Shown one piece after another: positions 23,990 through 31,540 of a stretch of DNA of 36,124 nt (the first letter of the stretch is position 1; every line of letters starts with the position of its first letter). The notes beneath the pieces are model-generated. The model did not search any database. It worked only from the letters and a program-made list of their open reading frames with translations, and was not told the DNA's origin. The position numbers and the translations under genes are program-made. Origin of the DNA: JBBRQP01 sp038226175 (lineage in GTDB: Bacteria; Cyanobacteriota; Cyanobacteriia; Gloeobacterales; Anthocerotibacteraceae); NCBI GenBank assembly GCA_038226175.1, contig JBBRQP010000026.1:1-36124 (forward strand), given 5' to 3'.

Positions 23990-24514
23990 ATGGGACAAGA
24001 TTTACCAAGCCGTCACCAGCTTACTAATGGCACTTGGATCAGCCTCAATATTTTGTCAGAACAACAGCATTCCTCAGCCCACCAACTGTTTAACCAAGTC
24101 GTTCTTGAAGGCAAAACCTTCCCCCAAAATCAGGCCTTGACCCGTGAACAATTTGATCGTTTCTGGCTCAGTGAGCGGGCTTTTGGCGTTTGTGGTGAAG
24201 GTACCCTATGGGGGTCATTTTATTTGCGGGCTAATCATCCCGGACGCTGTGCGCATATTGCCAATGCAGGTTTTATCGTAGCTTCAGACCGGCGCAAACA
24301 GGGTATCGGACGCGTAATGGGTGAACAGATGCTGCACTTAGCCAAAGAATTAGGCTTTTGTGGTGTGCAGTTCAATCTTGTCTTTGCCAGTAATCAGGCT
24401 TCGATTCAGCTATGGCAAAGTTTGGGCTTTGTGCAAACGGGCTACGCGCCTCAAGCGGTGCAGTGGGGCGATGGTAAATATGAAGATGCGTTACTTTTTT
24501 ACCGTGCCCTCTAA
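23990..24514 (+). CDS. GNAT-family acetyltransferase
   Basis: This 174-residue protein is a GCN5-related N-acetyltransferase. The acetyl-CoA-binding motif A reads ANAGFIVASDRRKQGIGRVM, and motif B contains NLVFASNQASIQLWQSLGF. The last block AVQWGDGKYEDALLFYRAL matches a common bacterial GNAT ending. The acceptor is unknown. It is followed by petN in the same direction after 52 bases, so its transcript may run into the photosynthetic gene. Confidence 0.88.
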   Translation: MGQDLPSRHQLTNGTWISLNILSEQQHSSAHQLFNQVVLEGKTFPQNQALTREQFDRFWLSERAFGVCGEGTLWGSFYLRANHPGRCAHIANAGFIVASDRRKQGIGRVMGEQMLHLAKELGFCGVQFNLVFASNQASIQLWQSLGFVQTGYAPQAVQWGDGKYEDALLFYRAL

Positions 24515-24566
24515 AGAATTCGCAAAGTCTTTTATGATGAGAGCTGAAGCAATCAATGGGGCAACG

Positions 24567-24656
24567 ATGGATATTGTAACCGTGGGCTGGGTTGTATTAT
24601 TGGCTTTCTTTGCCAGTTCCCTCGCATTAACTGTATGGGGACGTGGCGGGTTCTAA
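24567..24656 (+). CDS. petN: Cytochrome b6f complex subunit VIII (PetN)
   Basis: The 29-residue peptide MDIVTVGWVVLLAFFASSLA-LTVWGRGGF (two blocks) is PetN, a single transmembrane helix required for stable assembly of the cytochrome b6f complex in the thylakoid membrane. The start MDI.T.GW, the helix, and the ending VWGRxGF are diagnostic, and the length is exactly that of the family. It is too short for usual gene-finding cut-offs. It is followed after three bases by another single-helix protein and then a TerB-like gene, all in the same direction. Confidence 0.95.
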   Translation: MDIVTVGWVVLLAFFASSLALTVWGRGGF

Positions 24657-24659
24657 ACG

Positions 24660-24788
24660 ATGCTAACTGTCATTCTCGCGTACCTAGTCTTAGGCTTGCT
24701 ACTGCTAGTCACCGTAGCTATTGGCTATCTGACTTGGCAAAACTGGCGTGATGAGCAACGTGCCAAACAACCTCCCAAACGCCGCTAA
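24660..24788 (+). CDS. 42-residue single-helix membrane protein behind petN
   Basis: An ATG three bases after the petN stop opens a 42-codon frame ending TAA at 24788, two bases before the next ATG. The peptide has one hydrophobic helix (about residues 4-24, with LVLGLLLLVTVAIGYL), then a charged tail NWRDEQRAKQPPKRR. Tight spacing on both sides and a coherent membrane-helix design argue that it is real. The pattern VLGL, VT, G, aromatic, then a polar/basic end is loosely like PetG, the 37-residue b6f subunit V, but the conserved PetG start (M.EPLL) is absent. I treat it as an unknown that may be photosynthetic. Confidence 0.6.
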   Translation: MLTVILAYLVLGLLLLVTVAIGYLTWQNWRDEQRAKQPPKRR

Positions 24789-24790
24789 GG

Positions 24791-25186
24791 ATGCAAACTC
24801 CCCTGATCGCGTTTCGCTTATTGGTGGCAGCGGCTTGGCTAGATGGTGAGATCCATCCGTTAGAGGCCACATTACTCGCACAATATTTGGCAGGATTGCA
24901 GCTAACCGACGAGATGCAAGCCCGAGAAATCGACTATCTACGGTTACGCCCAGCGGCGGATACCAGTACGCTCTGGATTGAACAATTTCGTCAAGCGCAT
25001 CCTACACCAACTGAGCAAGAACGGGTGATTGCAGCGGTCAAACAAATGATGAAAGCCGATGGACGGGTTGTGGAAGAAGAAGCGCAACTTTTGGCAAAAT
25101 TAGAGACGGCATTACATGGCGATCATCCTTCTTTATTGCAACGGCTTAAGACTTGGCTCGTAGATGTTACGGGTCGGTCGTTGTAG
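24791..25186 (+). CDS. TerB-like helical protein
   Basis: The 131-residue protein resembles the TerB/DUF533 group of all-helical metal-binding or scaffold proteins. Two related blocks are seen: LLVAAAWLDGEIHPLEATLL near residue 10 and AAVKQMMKADGRVVEEEAQLL near residue 83. Both have the acidic D-G-x-(I/V)-x-x-E pattern typical of this fold. Cyanobacterial members often accompany photosystem or membrane genes, but their function is not established. It is last of the petN cluster and converges on the HEPN-like gene, overlapping its 3' end by 20 bases. Confidence 0.78.
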   Translation: MQTPLIAFRLLVAAAWLDGEIHPLEATLLAQYLAGLQLTDEMQAREIDYLRLRPAADTSTLWIEQFRQAHPTPTEQERVIAAVKQMMKADGRVVEEEAQLLAKLETALHGDHPSLLQRLKTWLVDVTGRSL

Positions 25187-26144
25187 CTAATATTTGGTCA
25201 TCTGTTAGGAAATTCGCAATGTAGTAAATAAGAGAAATTGATTTATTACTATTGATCTTACTTCCATAATCTAAGGACTCCCCATGCAACACAAGATGAC
25301 GATTTAGCCCATTAAAATCTTTACCTCTTTCATTCGGGCTATAGTTTATGGGAAGTTTTTCTAAAAGTGGGCTAAGGAGAGCTTTAACATATGGATTTGA
25401 TGTGTTAGCCTTTTCAATAATAGGCGAAGCAGTTGCTGGTTTCTTTTCTTTCGACATAAAAAGGCACTCACTCAATATATCTTGACAAATTCCATCCGTT
25501 TGACTCATGAAAACAGGTATTGATAGTATATATTCTCCTCTTTGATGCGCTCTAAAAGCAGCTTGAATAATGTGCGCGCGATGTGGAAATTTCTTTGAGA
25601 TAAACTTTTCAATTTCTTCTGATCGACTCTCAAAATGCTCGACACATAAGTCATCTAGTTCCTTGCGCTGATCGACTGACAAAGACTTTGGACTATCAAG
25701 GTAGCCCTCTACTAAATCATGGAATCTTATCATCTCAGGATCAAAATACCAACCATAATTACCAAGAAATAAAATAGCTCCTTCCATATGAGGTTCGAGG
25801 TAAGCAGATTTTTCTAAAAACTTTCTCAAATTTTCTAATATTGGTTCAATGCTCGAAATTTGAGAGGAAAAACTAGCTAATGCAGCTTCTATTGAGGGCG
25901 CAGTAACTTCTATTATCGCCTGATAATTTTTAGCTAGAGAGAAAGCGCTAGCTAACAAGGCTTCTCTCAATTCCTGAGCACACTGTTGTTGCATTATGAT
26001 CTGATTGGCCGCTATTGCTGCAGATTCTGAAACTTGAGAGAAAGCGCTAGCAGCTAATAAAGCTTCCCTCAGCATCTGAGAATTTAGTGATGAACCTAAT
26101 GCTTTTGAGTTATCAGCGATGTTATTGTCTTCTGGCATAGTCAC
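25167..26144 (-). CDS. HEPN-like protein with an N-terminal repeat (possible defence RNase)
   Basis: The 325-residue product matches no named family that I can recall with certainty. The C-terminal part contains FNGLNRHLVLHGESLDYG followed by NSNKSISLIYYI. The RHLVLH segment fits the R-x4-6-H active-site motif of HEPN-domain RNases, and the layout (charged, helical, motif before the last helix) agrees. The middle has RAHIIQAAFRAHQRGEYILS and SIPVFMSQTDGICQDIL. The N-terminal 100 residues are Ala/Ser-rich and helical, with a repeated LREALLASAF unit. The start is GTG at 26144 with AGGAG six bases upstream. The coding sequence is visibly richer in A+T than its neighbours and a dead tnpB lies beside it, so transfer is likely. 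No toxin-antitoxin partner is adjacent. Confidence 0.65.
   Translation of the reverse strand: MTMPEDNNIADNSKALGSSLNSQMLREALLAASAFSQVSESAAIAANQIIMQQQCAQELREALLASAFSLAKNYQAIIEVTAPSIEAALASFSSQISSIEPILENLRKFLEKSAYLEPHMEGAILFLGNYGWYFDPEMIRFHDLVEGYLDSPKSLSVDQRKELDDLCVEHFESRSEEIEKFISKKFPHRAHIIQAAFRAHQRGEYILSIPVFMSQTDGICQDILSECLFMSKEKKPATASPIIEKANTSNPYVKALLSPLLEKLPINYSPNERGKDFNGLNRHLVLHGESLDYGSKINSNKSISLIYYIANFLTDDQILATTTDP
25937..26079 (-). repeat. Direct repeat inside the HEPN-like gene
   Basis: The 16-base word GAGAGAAAGCGCTAGC occurs at 25937-25952 and again at 26036-26051, exactly 99 bases apart, and similarity continues for about 25 more bases with a three-base insertion. In the protein this gives LREALLAASAFSQ and LREALLASAFSLA. 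The phase of 33 codons suggests a recent in-frame duplication. Confidence 0.85.
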
Positions 26145-26280
26145 ATACCGCTCCTAGAATATTTCTATATTTACAGTATAGCAATAACATTAGGTGGTTT
26201 CCTCTTTATAAAATAAGGACGCACTACTAGGACATTTTCACTAGTTGCCGATTTGAAGCACGGTACTTTTGTCCACAACC

Positions 26281-26612
26281 AGAATGAGTAAATCTATTCT
26301 GGATGCTGGATGAAGCAAGTTTCTATCTATTGTGAGTCGCAAAGCTGCAAATGCTGACAAACTCACAATAGCGGCAAACCCATCCGGTACAAGTAAACTT
26401 GCTCAAGTTGTGGAGCTCGCGTTCCCAAGACACTAGCTGATAGGTGGCATTCTTGCCCTCACTGTGGGCTAGGTGTGAATGCTGCCATCGATATCCGTAA
26501 CATTGCCGTGGGACGCACAGTGATTAAAGCCCAAGCAACGTCCTATGCACTAGCAGAGTTCACTGGGAATATGCGTCAGCATGAGCGTCGGAAGTCGTCA
26601 CAGACTAGGTGA
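26281..26612 (+). pseudogene. tnpB: tnpB (IS200/IS605-family) 3' remnant
   Basis: This stretch encodes the C-terminal third of a TnpB RNA-guided nuclease of IS605-type elements but is broken. MSKSILDAG is followed by TGA where TGG (Trp) is expected. SKFLSIVSRKAANA and NPSGTSK continue in that frame, then a one-base shift near 26395 leads to the zinc ribbon CSSCGARVPKTL and CPHCGLGVNAAIDIRN, ending with TGA at 26612. The N-terminal part with the first catalytic Asp and any tnpA are missing. A non-coding end that might act as a guide RNA could lie just downstream but overlaps the next gene. The rest of 26145-26597 shows no other gene. Confidence 0.8.
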
Positions 26613-26984
26613 TGTTGTGTCGATGTATTCACGCCAGCGACTAATCTGTCCACTCCGAAAATCTATGGCGATTGCATCATCAGCTTGGTACCGATTTCCT
26701 GTGGCAATTTCTATATTTTCCCAGTGCCATTCTACAACAGCGTGATCGCTATCACTAGATGGCTGCGTTGCAATTATAGTTTGAGAGATTGTGATACGGA
26801 TGTCTGAGGCAGTAGTAGCAAAGTTAACCAGCGTTTGTCGAATCGCCTCACGTCCAACAAAGCGCATTCCCGGTACAATAAATTCTCCATCATCCGTAAA
26901 CAAAGCACAAAAAGATTCTGCATCGGCCTGGGTCAAGAAATTTGCAGCTTTTTCGATAATATGTTGGATTTCCTGAGCTTGCAT
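26598..26984 (-). CDS. SnoaL/NTF2-like protein
   Basis: The 128-residue protein has the NTF2-like (SnoaL/DUF4440) fold: an N-terminal helix IQHIIEKAANFLTQADAESF, then LFTDDGEFIVPGMRFVGREAIRQTL, and a strand pair ending VVEWHWENI with a final SRWREYIDT. These domains bind small hydrophobic ligands or act as simple isomerases and cyclases, and many have no assigned reaction. The usual length is 110-150. It stands in an accessory patch between a tnpB remnant, whose end it overlaps by 15 bases, and a histidine-kinase remnant. Confidence 0.82.
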   Translation of the reverse strand: MQAQEIQHIIEKAANFLTQADAESFCALFTDDGEFIVPGMRFVGREAIRQTLVNFATTASDIRITISQTIIATQPSSDSDHAVVEWHWENIEIATGNRYQADDAIAIDFRSGQISRWREYIDTTSPSL

Positions 26985-27005
26985 GTTATCTGTAATTGTC
27001 TTTGA

Positions 27006-27160
27006 TTATGGATGGAGTTTCGGCCAAGTGAAATAAAAGGTGGTGCCCTGACCTCGATCTTCACTAGAAGCATCTACGATCAAGACTGTATCCATGATTT
27101 GACCCATCCGCCTAGCTCAATAATATGCTCTGGCTGTCAGGCAGGTTGTGGATGAGAACC
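27006..27160 (-). pseudogene. Histidine kinase 3' remnant
   Basis: On the minus strand the text EDRGQGTTFYFTWPKLHP ends with TAA at 27006-27008. It is the usual last block of a histidine-kinase ATPase domain (GxGTTFxFxxP). About 60 bases upstream, in another frame, PEHIIELGGWVKS resembles the preceding IVExHGGxIxVxS strand. The two are out of frame and no start or H-box is present, so this is the worn-out tail of a lost kinase gene. The interval from 27161 to 27311 holds nothing else that I can name. Confidence 0.5.
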
Positions 27161-27311
27161 TAACATGGTACCTGCGCCACTTTTAGTATCCTAACCAACT
27201 CTTTTCGCAACTGCTTTTGCTCCTGTGCATTGATTTTGCTGTACCTAAGACTGACGTCTGTGCTCTTCTAGTTTGTTAGTATGTGTACGCGCTAAACAAA
27301 GAGCAAAGTCT

Positions 27312-28166
27312 ATGAAATGGCAATTTGGTCGCAAAAGCGATAATGTCGAAGACCAACGCGGTAATTCTGTATCTGGGGGTACGGTCATCGGTGGCGGGAT
27401 CGGGACGCTGGTACTGGCGGTGGTCATCCTCTTACTGGGCGGTGATCCGACAGCATTATTACAACAAAGTGCATCTACGCCAGCACCCGCACCCGTAAGC
27501 ACATCTGGATCTGGGGACAAAATAGGACAATTTGTGGCAGTTGTCCTTGCTGATACGGAAGATACTTGGACAGAAATTTTTCAACAGCTAGGCAAAACCT
27601 ACCAACCTCCTAAATTAGTATTGTTTTCGAGGGCTGTAGCTTCAGCCTGTGGCAATGCTACAGCTGCAGTAGGGCCATTTTATTGTCCTAGCGACCGCAA
27701 AGTCTATTTAGATACGCAATTCTTTCAGGATTTACAAAACAAATATCAAGCCCCGGGCGATTTTGCTGAAGCCTATGTGATTGCCCATGAAGTTGGTCAC
27801 CATGTCCAAAATCTATTAGGTATTTCTCGTCAAGTCGAGCAAATGCAGCAACGCTCAAGTCAAGTTCAGGCCAACAAACTCTCAGTCAGTGTCGAGCTAC
27901 AGGCTGATTGCTTTGCCGGAGTCTGGGCCAATCATGCTAACAACACACGCCAAATCCTAGAACCCGGCGATCTAGAGGAAGCTCTTCAAGCGGCTAGCCA
28001 GATTGGGGATGACCGTCTTCAAAAACAAGCTCAAGGTTATGTTGTACCTGATTCTTTTACTCATGGTAGTTCAACTCAGCGTGTGCAATGGTTCCGGCGC
28101 GGGTTTGCGTCTGGTAGTTTGCAACAATGTAATACGTTTTCAAGTAATAAAAATCCCTTGTTTTAG
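27312..28166 (+). CDS. Neutral zinc metallopeptidase (YpfJ family)
   Basis: The 284-residue protein belongs to the putative neutral zinc metallopeptidase family that includes E. coli YpfJ. It starts at ATG 27312 with MKWQFGRKSDNVEDQRG, followed by a glycine-rich stretch and one transmembrane helix (about residues 31-45), so the catalytic part is likely periplasmic. The zinc site is AYVIAHEVGHHVQNLLG (HExxH), and the third ligand is probably in SVELQADCFAGVWAN. The ending SFTHGSSTQRVQWFRRGF is also typical. Substrates are unknown for the whole family. It stands alone on the plus strand. Confidence 0.93.
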   Translation: MKWQFGRKSDNVEDQRGNSVSGGTVIGGGIGTLVLAVVILLLGGDPTALLQQSASTPAPAPVSTSGSGDKIGQFVAVVLADTEDTWTEIFQQLGKTYQPPKLVLFSRAVASACGNATAAVGPFYCPSDRKVYLDTQFFQDLQNKYQAPGDFAEAYVIAHEVGHHVQNLLGISRQVEQMQQRSSQVQANKLSVSVELQADCFAGVWANHANNTRQILEPGDLEEALQAASQIGDDRLQKQAQGYVVPDSFTHGSSTQRVQWFRRGFASGSLQQCNTFSSNKNPLF

Positions 28167-28267
28167 GTGACTTCTGGGCATTACTTCGTTTTTTAAATTT
28201 TAGAAAACCTGTATGCATAAGGCGTTATCACAAAAGATAAAAAATCAGTTCTAAGATTTCACAGATA

Positions 28268-28341
28268 TCGGGACGGCGGGATTTGAACCCACGACCTCCA
28301 CTACCCCAAAGTGGCGCGCTACCAAGCTGCGCTACGTCCCG
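28268..28341 (-). tRNA. tRNA-Pro (anticodon GGG)
   Basis: Read on the minus strand, CGGGACG and CGTCCCG form the acceptor stem. The D arm is GCGC-AGCTTGGTA-GCGC. The anticodon stem CCACT/AGTGG encloses the loop TTGGGGT, giving anticodon GGG. The T arm is GTGGG-TTCAAAT-CCCGC, and the discriminator is A at 28268. No CCA end is encoded and there is no intron. The remaining intergenic sequence between 28167 and 28488 shows nothing else. Confidence 0.95.
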
Positions 28342-28488
28342 ACCGCTTAGCCAGCATATCACAGGAGGACAAAGGCTCGGGATGGGTAAGATGATTTCTA
28401 GCAGGTAGCTTTACCGAAAGCCCGGTGATTTTGCATAATTGGAGAGATTGGGTGTCACACTGTAAATGAGTTCCGGGGCGGTTAGCTT

Positions 28489-29544
28489 GTGGTTTATCTC
28501 GTAGCCTTTCTTTGTGCAGCTGTCGTAGTGCTGTGGACGACGCCCGCCATCCGGGCTGTTGGCCTAATGAATAACCAAGTGGACTTACCTGATGACCGTA
28601 AGGTTCATACCAAACCAATGGTGCGCTTGGGTGGGGTCTCAATTTTTGCGGGGGTAACTGCAGCGCTACTTTTGGTTTGGAGCTTGGGTTGGTTTGGAAC
28701 CTTGCCCCATGACAAAGAATATGAAGTTTGGGGTGTAACCATCGGTTCGGTGTTGATGTTTTTGGTCGGACTTGCCGATGACCTATATTCGTTGCCCCCC
28801 CTGCCACGCTTGATTGCCCAATTTGCGATTGCCTCAGGCGCTTGGTATGTAGGTGTGCAAGTCGAAAGCATTTCATTACCGGGCTTAGGGGTTTGGCAAT
28901 TAGGCTTGTGGAGCTTGCCGATCACCTTGATCTGGATCGTGGGCGTGACCAATGCCATTAATTTTATTGATGGTCTCGATGGCTTAGCAGCAGGTGTCAG
29001 TGGTATTGCCGCAGCAGTGACCTTAGTGGTGGCGTTATTGACCCAGCAGTGGGCAGCAGCCTTGATTGCCGCAGCTTTAGCGGGGGGTGCCCTAGGCTTT
29101 TTACGCTATAACTTTAATCCAGCTCAAATTTTTATGGGGGATGGCGGCGCGTATTTTTTAGGATTTATGTTGGCAGGATTATCGGTGATTGGGGTTGTGA
29201 AATTGGTAACAACAGTAGCTATTATTGTTCCGTTATTAATTTTGAGCGTACCGATTTTAGATACAGCCTCGGTGATTATCCAGCGTTTGAGCAAAGGACA
29301 ATCGCCCTTTAAACCGGATAAACGTCATTTGCACCACCAGCTGTTGCGGGTTGGTCTCTCACATCGCTTTACGGTGCTGACGATGTACGCTCTGACCTTG
29401 TGGGCGGGAAGTTTGGCCTTGGCCTTGTCTGGCTTACCTGCTGGTTGGACTTATACCGCAGCAGCGACCGTCTTGGTCGGTTATGTGGGCTGGATGATCT
29501 GGAAACAATACCAACAAAAACGCCAGTCTCCTGTGGAAAAATAA
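28489..29544 (+). CDS. UDP-GlcNAc:undecaprenyl-phosphate GlcNAc-1-phosphate transferase (WecA/TagO-like)
   Basis: The 351-residue polytopic membrane enzyme belongs to the MraY/WecA family, which transfers a sugar-1-phosphate from a UDP-sugar onto undecaprenyl phosphate to start surface polysaccharide assembly. Key cytoplasmic-loop motifs are DDRKVHTKPMVRLGG, GLADDLYSLPPLPR with the paired Asp, NAINFIDGLDGLAAG, FMGDGGAYFLG, and the HLHHQLL pattern that marks WecA/TagO rather than MraY. About ten to eleven transmembrane segments are visible. The start is GTG at 28489; a TAG lies two codons upstream, so no earlier start exists. thiE begins two bases after the stop, suggesting a common transcript. 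Confidence 0.9.
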   Translation: MVYLVAFLCAAVVVLWTTPAIRAVGLMNNQVDLPDDRKVHTKPMVRLGGVSIFAGVTAALLLVWSLGWFGTLPHDKEYEVWGVTIGSVLMFLVGLADDLYSLPPLPRLIAQFAIASGAWYVGVQVESISLPGLGVWQLGLWSLPITLIWIVGVTNAINFIDGLDGLAAGVSGIAAAVTLVVALLTQQWAAALIAAALAGGALGFLRYNFNPAQIFMGDGGAYFLGFMLAGLSVIGVVKLVTTVAIIVPLLILSVPILDTASVIIQRLSKGQSPFKPDKRHLHHQLLRVGLSHRFTVLTMYALTLWAGSLALALSGLPAGWTYTAAATVLVGYVGWMIWKQYQQKRQSPVEK

Positions 29545-29546
29545 CG

Positions 29547-30566
29547 ATGGTTGTTGCTTTGTATCGCCTACTAGATGCCAACCTTGACCGCGCTCGTGAG
29601 GGTTTGCGGGTGATCGAAGAATGGTGTCGCTTTGGGTTGGAGAATCGTGAGCTGAGCGCGCAGTGTAAAACTTTACGCCAAGAACTGGCTCTCTGGCATC
29701 GTGCTGAACTACGCAATCAGCGTGATACCCCCAACGATGTGGGAACCACGTTGACTACGCAGCTAGAGACAGAGCGCCGAGATATCCGTGCTGTTTTACA
29801 GGCTAATTTGGCACGGGTTCAAGAAGCCCTGCGCGTCCTCGAAGAATATGGCAAACTCTATGACACCACCTTTGCGCTGCATATGAAAGAAGCGCGTTAT
29901 CAGGTTTATACGCTCGAGCAAGCGTTGTTACCCCAAGCTCACCACAAAAAGTTGGTGACTAGTCACCTATATCTGGTTACGAGCCCGAACCCTAATCTAT
30001 TAGAGATTGTCGAAGCCGCCCTTCAAGGCGGACTCAGACTCGTACAACTTCGCGAAAAAACAGCTTCGAGCCGAGAGATTCTTGCTCTAGGCGCACAAAT
30101 GCGAGTCTTATGTGACCGCTATGATGCCTTATTTATTCTCAATGACCGTCCTGATTTAGCGCTTGCTCTCAAGGCGGATGGTGTACATCTAGGTCAAGAA
30201 GATGCGCCCATTAGCCTAGCGCGGCAACTACTTGGACCCACAGCACTCATTGGTCAATCGACCCATGATCCTGAGCAAGCCGAGCGCGCTGTCGCCGACG
30301 GAGCAGACTATATCGGCGTCGGGCCGGTGTATGCCACGCCGACTAAGGCCGGACGATTACCTGTTGGCCTAGATTATGTCCGCTACTGTAGTCAAAATAT
30401 TCGGATTCCTGGTTTTGCTATTGGCAGTATGGACGCAGCAACCATACCTTCAGTGCAGGCCGTGGGTGCAAAGAGCGTGGCTGTTGTCCGAGCGATTATG
30501 GAAGCGGCTGATCCCAAGACCGTGACGCAAAACCTACTCCGACAACTCCACGCCCTACAAACATAA
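29547..30566 (+). CDS. thiE: Thiamine-phosphate synthase (long cyanobacterial form)
   Basis: The 339-residue enzyme joins hydroxymethylpyrimidine diphosphate and thiazole phosphate into thiamine phosphate. The C-terminal half is the classical TIM-barrel ThiE (from HLYLVTSPN), with LVQLREKTASSREI, LFILNDRPDLAL, DGVHLGQEDAP, IGQSTHDPEQA and YIGVGPVYATPTKAG. The N-terminal 130 residues (LYRLLDANLDRAREGLRVIE and RVQEALRVLEEYGKL) are a helical extension common in cyanobacterial ThiE and of uncertain role. ATG at 29547 is chosen over upstream in-frame codons because those lie inside the wecA-like gene. Confidence 0.96.
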   Translation: MVVALYRLLDANLDRAREGLRVIEEWCRFGLENRELSAQCKTLRQELALWHRAELRNQRDTPNDVGTTLTTQLETERRDIRAVLQANLARVQEALRVLEEYGKLYDTTFALHMKEARYQVYTLEQALLPQAHHKKLVTSHLYLVTSPNPNLLEIVEAALQGGLRLVQLREKTASSREILALGAQMRVLCDRYDALFILNDRPDLALALKADGVHLGQEDAPISLARQLLGPTALIGQSTHDPEQAERAVADGADYIGVGPVYATPTKAGRLPVGLDYVRYCSQNIRIPGFAIGSMDAATIPSVQAVGAKSVAVVRAIMEAADPKTVTQNLLRQLHALQT

Positions 30567-30653
30567 GCGCTCCGCCCAACTTCGACTAGGCTCAACTGCG
30601 CAAAAATAGTTTCTCAGTTGAAGGCACTATTTAAAGTCAGCAAAGCATTGCTA

Positions 30654-30950
30654 TTAACGCCCTACTGGCTGAAGCGCAACTTCTAACTCGCGGATAGCCT
30701 CATCTGTCAAAGCCGCTGCTTTAGCTTTATGACCACCAAACTCGTCGCTAGCTTTTGCCATGTTGGCGCGGGCTTGGCGGAGCATGTCCAACGCCTGATT
30801 CATCTCAGGGTTAGAGCTGGTTTGGGTGTCTGTTACGGCGGGAGTTTGGGCGGTAACAGGGGGTTGACCGGCAGTTTGTGCCAGAGAAGGCAAACCTGCT
30901 AAGCCAAGGAAGGTCAATAGGGCGATGACGGTAGATTTAGTCCCGTTCAT
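30654..30950 (-). CDS. Small periplasmic helical protein of unknown function
   Basis: The 98-residue product has a signal peptide cut near SLAQ (residue 25), a Thr/Pro/Gln-rich linker, and a C-terminal helical pair ALDMLRQARANMAKASDEFG-GHKAKAAALTDEAIRELEVAL. The pattern of spaced alanines with an FGGHKxKA turn occurs in many small exported bacterial proteins without assigned function. It stands alone between thiE (convergent) and ridA. The 209-base interval upstream of its start holds no other gene that I can see. Confidence 0.78.
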   Translation of the reverse strand: MNGTKSTVIALLTFLGLAGLPSLAQTAGQPPVTAQTPAVTDTQTSSNPEMNQALDMLRQARANMAKASDEFGGHKAKAAALTDEAIRELEVALQPVGR

Positions 30951-31159
30951 GTCTCTCTCCTAGGTGATGCCACACATCAAATTGACTGCGGCGGTTCTTT
31001 GGGTTTGGACTCATCTACGCCATAAAACGTTCAGTTTGTGATAGTTTCTATTTACAGAATAAATATTACCTAACGCATTAATATGTCTTTTGATACTAAT
31101 ATGAACTATTGGCTAATATCTGTCGTCTGGTTGGGATCAGGGTATAGATAACAAGCAAT

Positions 31160-31528
31160 TTATCCTAGATAAGCCACCGCTTCGATTTCGACGGTTACAT
31201 CACGCGGCAAGGCGGCAACTTGGACACAAGAACGGGCTGGGCGATCACTGGGAAAAAACTCAGCATAGACGTGGTTAAAGGCCGCAAAATCACGCAAATT
31301 TGTAAGGAACACCGTTACTTTGACGACTTGGGTCAGGTCTGCCCCTGCTTGAGCTAAGACTCCTTGCAAGTTATAAAAAGTTTGCCGGGCTTGCTCTGTG
31401 ATCGTCTCTCCCACAACATTTCCGGTGGTTACTTCAATCGGGATCTGACCGCTGGTGTAGACCCAGCTACCAACGATCACCACTTGTGAGTAAGGCCCTT
31501 GGTTACCGCTGCCTTGGATACGTTTCAT
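31160..31528 (-). CDS. ridA: RidA family enamine/imine deaminase
   Basis: This 122-residue protein belongs to the YjgF/YER057c/UK114 family. RidA hydrolyses reactive 2-aminoacrylate and related enamines released by PLP enzymes, protecting those enzymes. Family landmarks are GPYSQVVIVGSWVYTSGQIP, the QARQTFYNLQGVLAQAGA helix, the VVKVTVFLTNLRDF strand, and PARSCVQVAALPRDVTVEIEAVA with the substrate-binding arginine. It lies 12 bases after pyrH on the same strand, so the two are likely co-transcribed. Confidence 0.95.
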   Translation of the reverse strand: MKRIQGSGNQGPYSQVVIVGSWVYTSGQIPIEVTTGNVVGETITEQARQTFYNLQGVLAQAGADLTQVVKVTVFLTNLRDFAAFNHVYAEFFPSDRPARSCVQVAALPRDVTVEIEAVAYLG

Positions 31529-31540
31529 GATCGTGTATTC

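Noticed and set aside
28319..28876. 185-residue minus-strand open frame overlapping tRNA-Pro and the WecA-like gene
   Set aside because: It covers the tRNA end and conserved WecA motifs on the other strand; its composition (His, Arg, Ser, Pro) is that of an antisense shadow.
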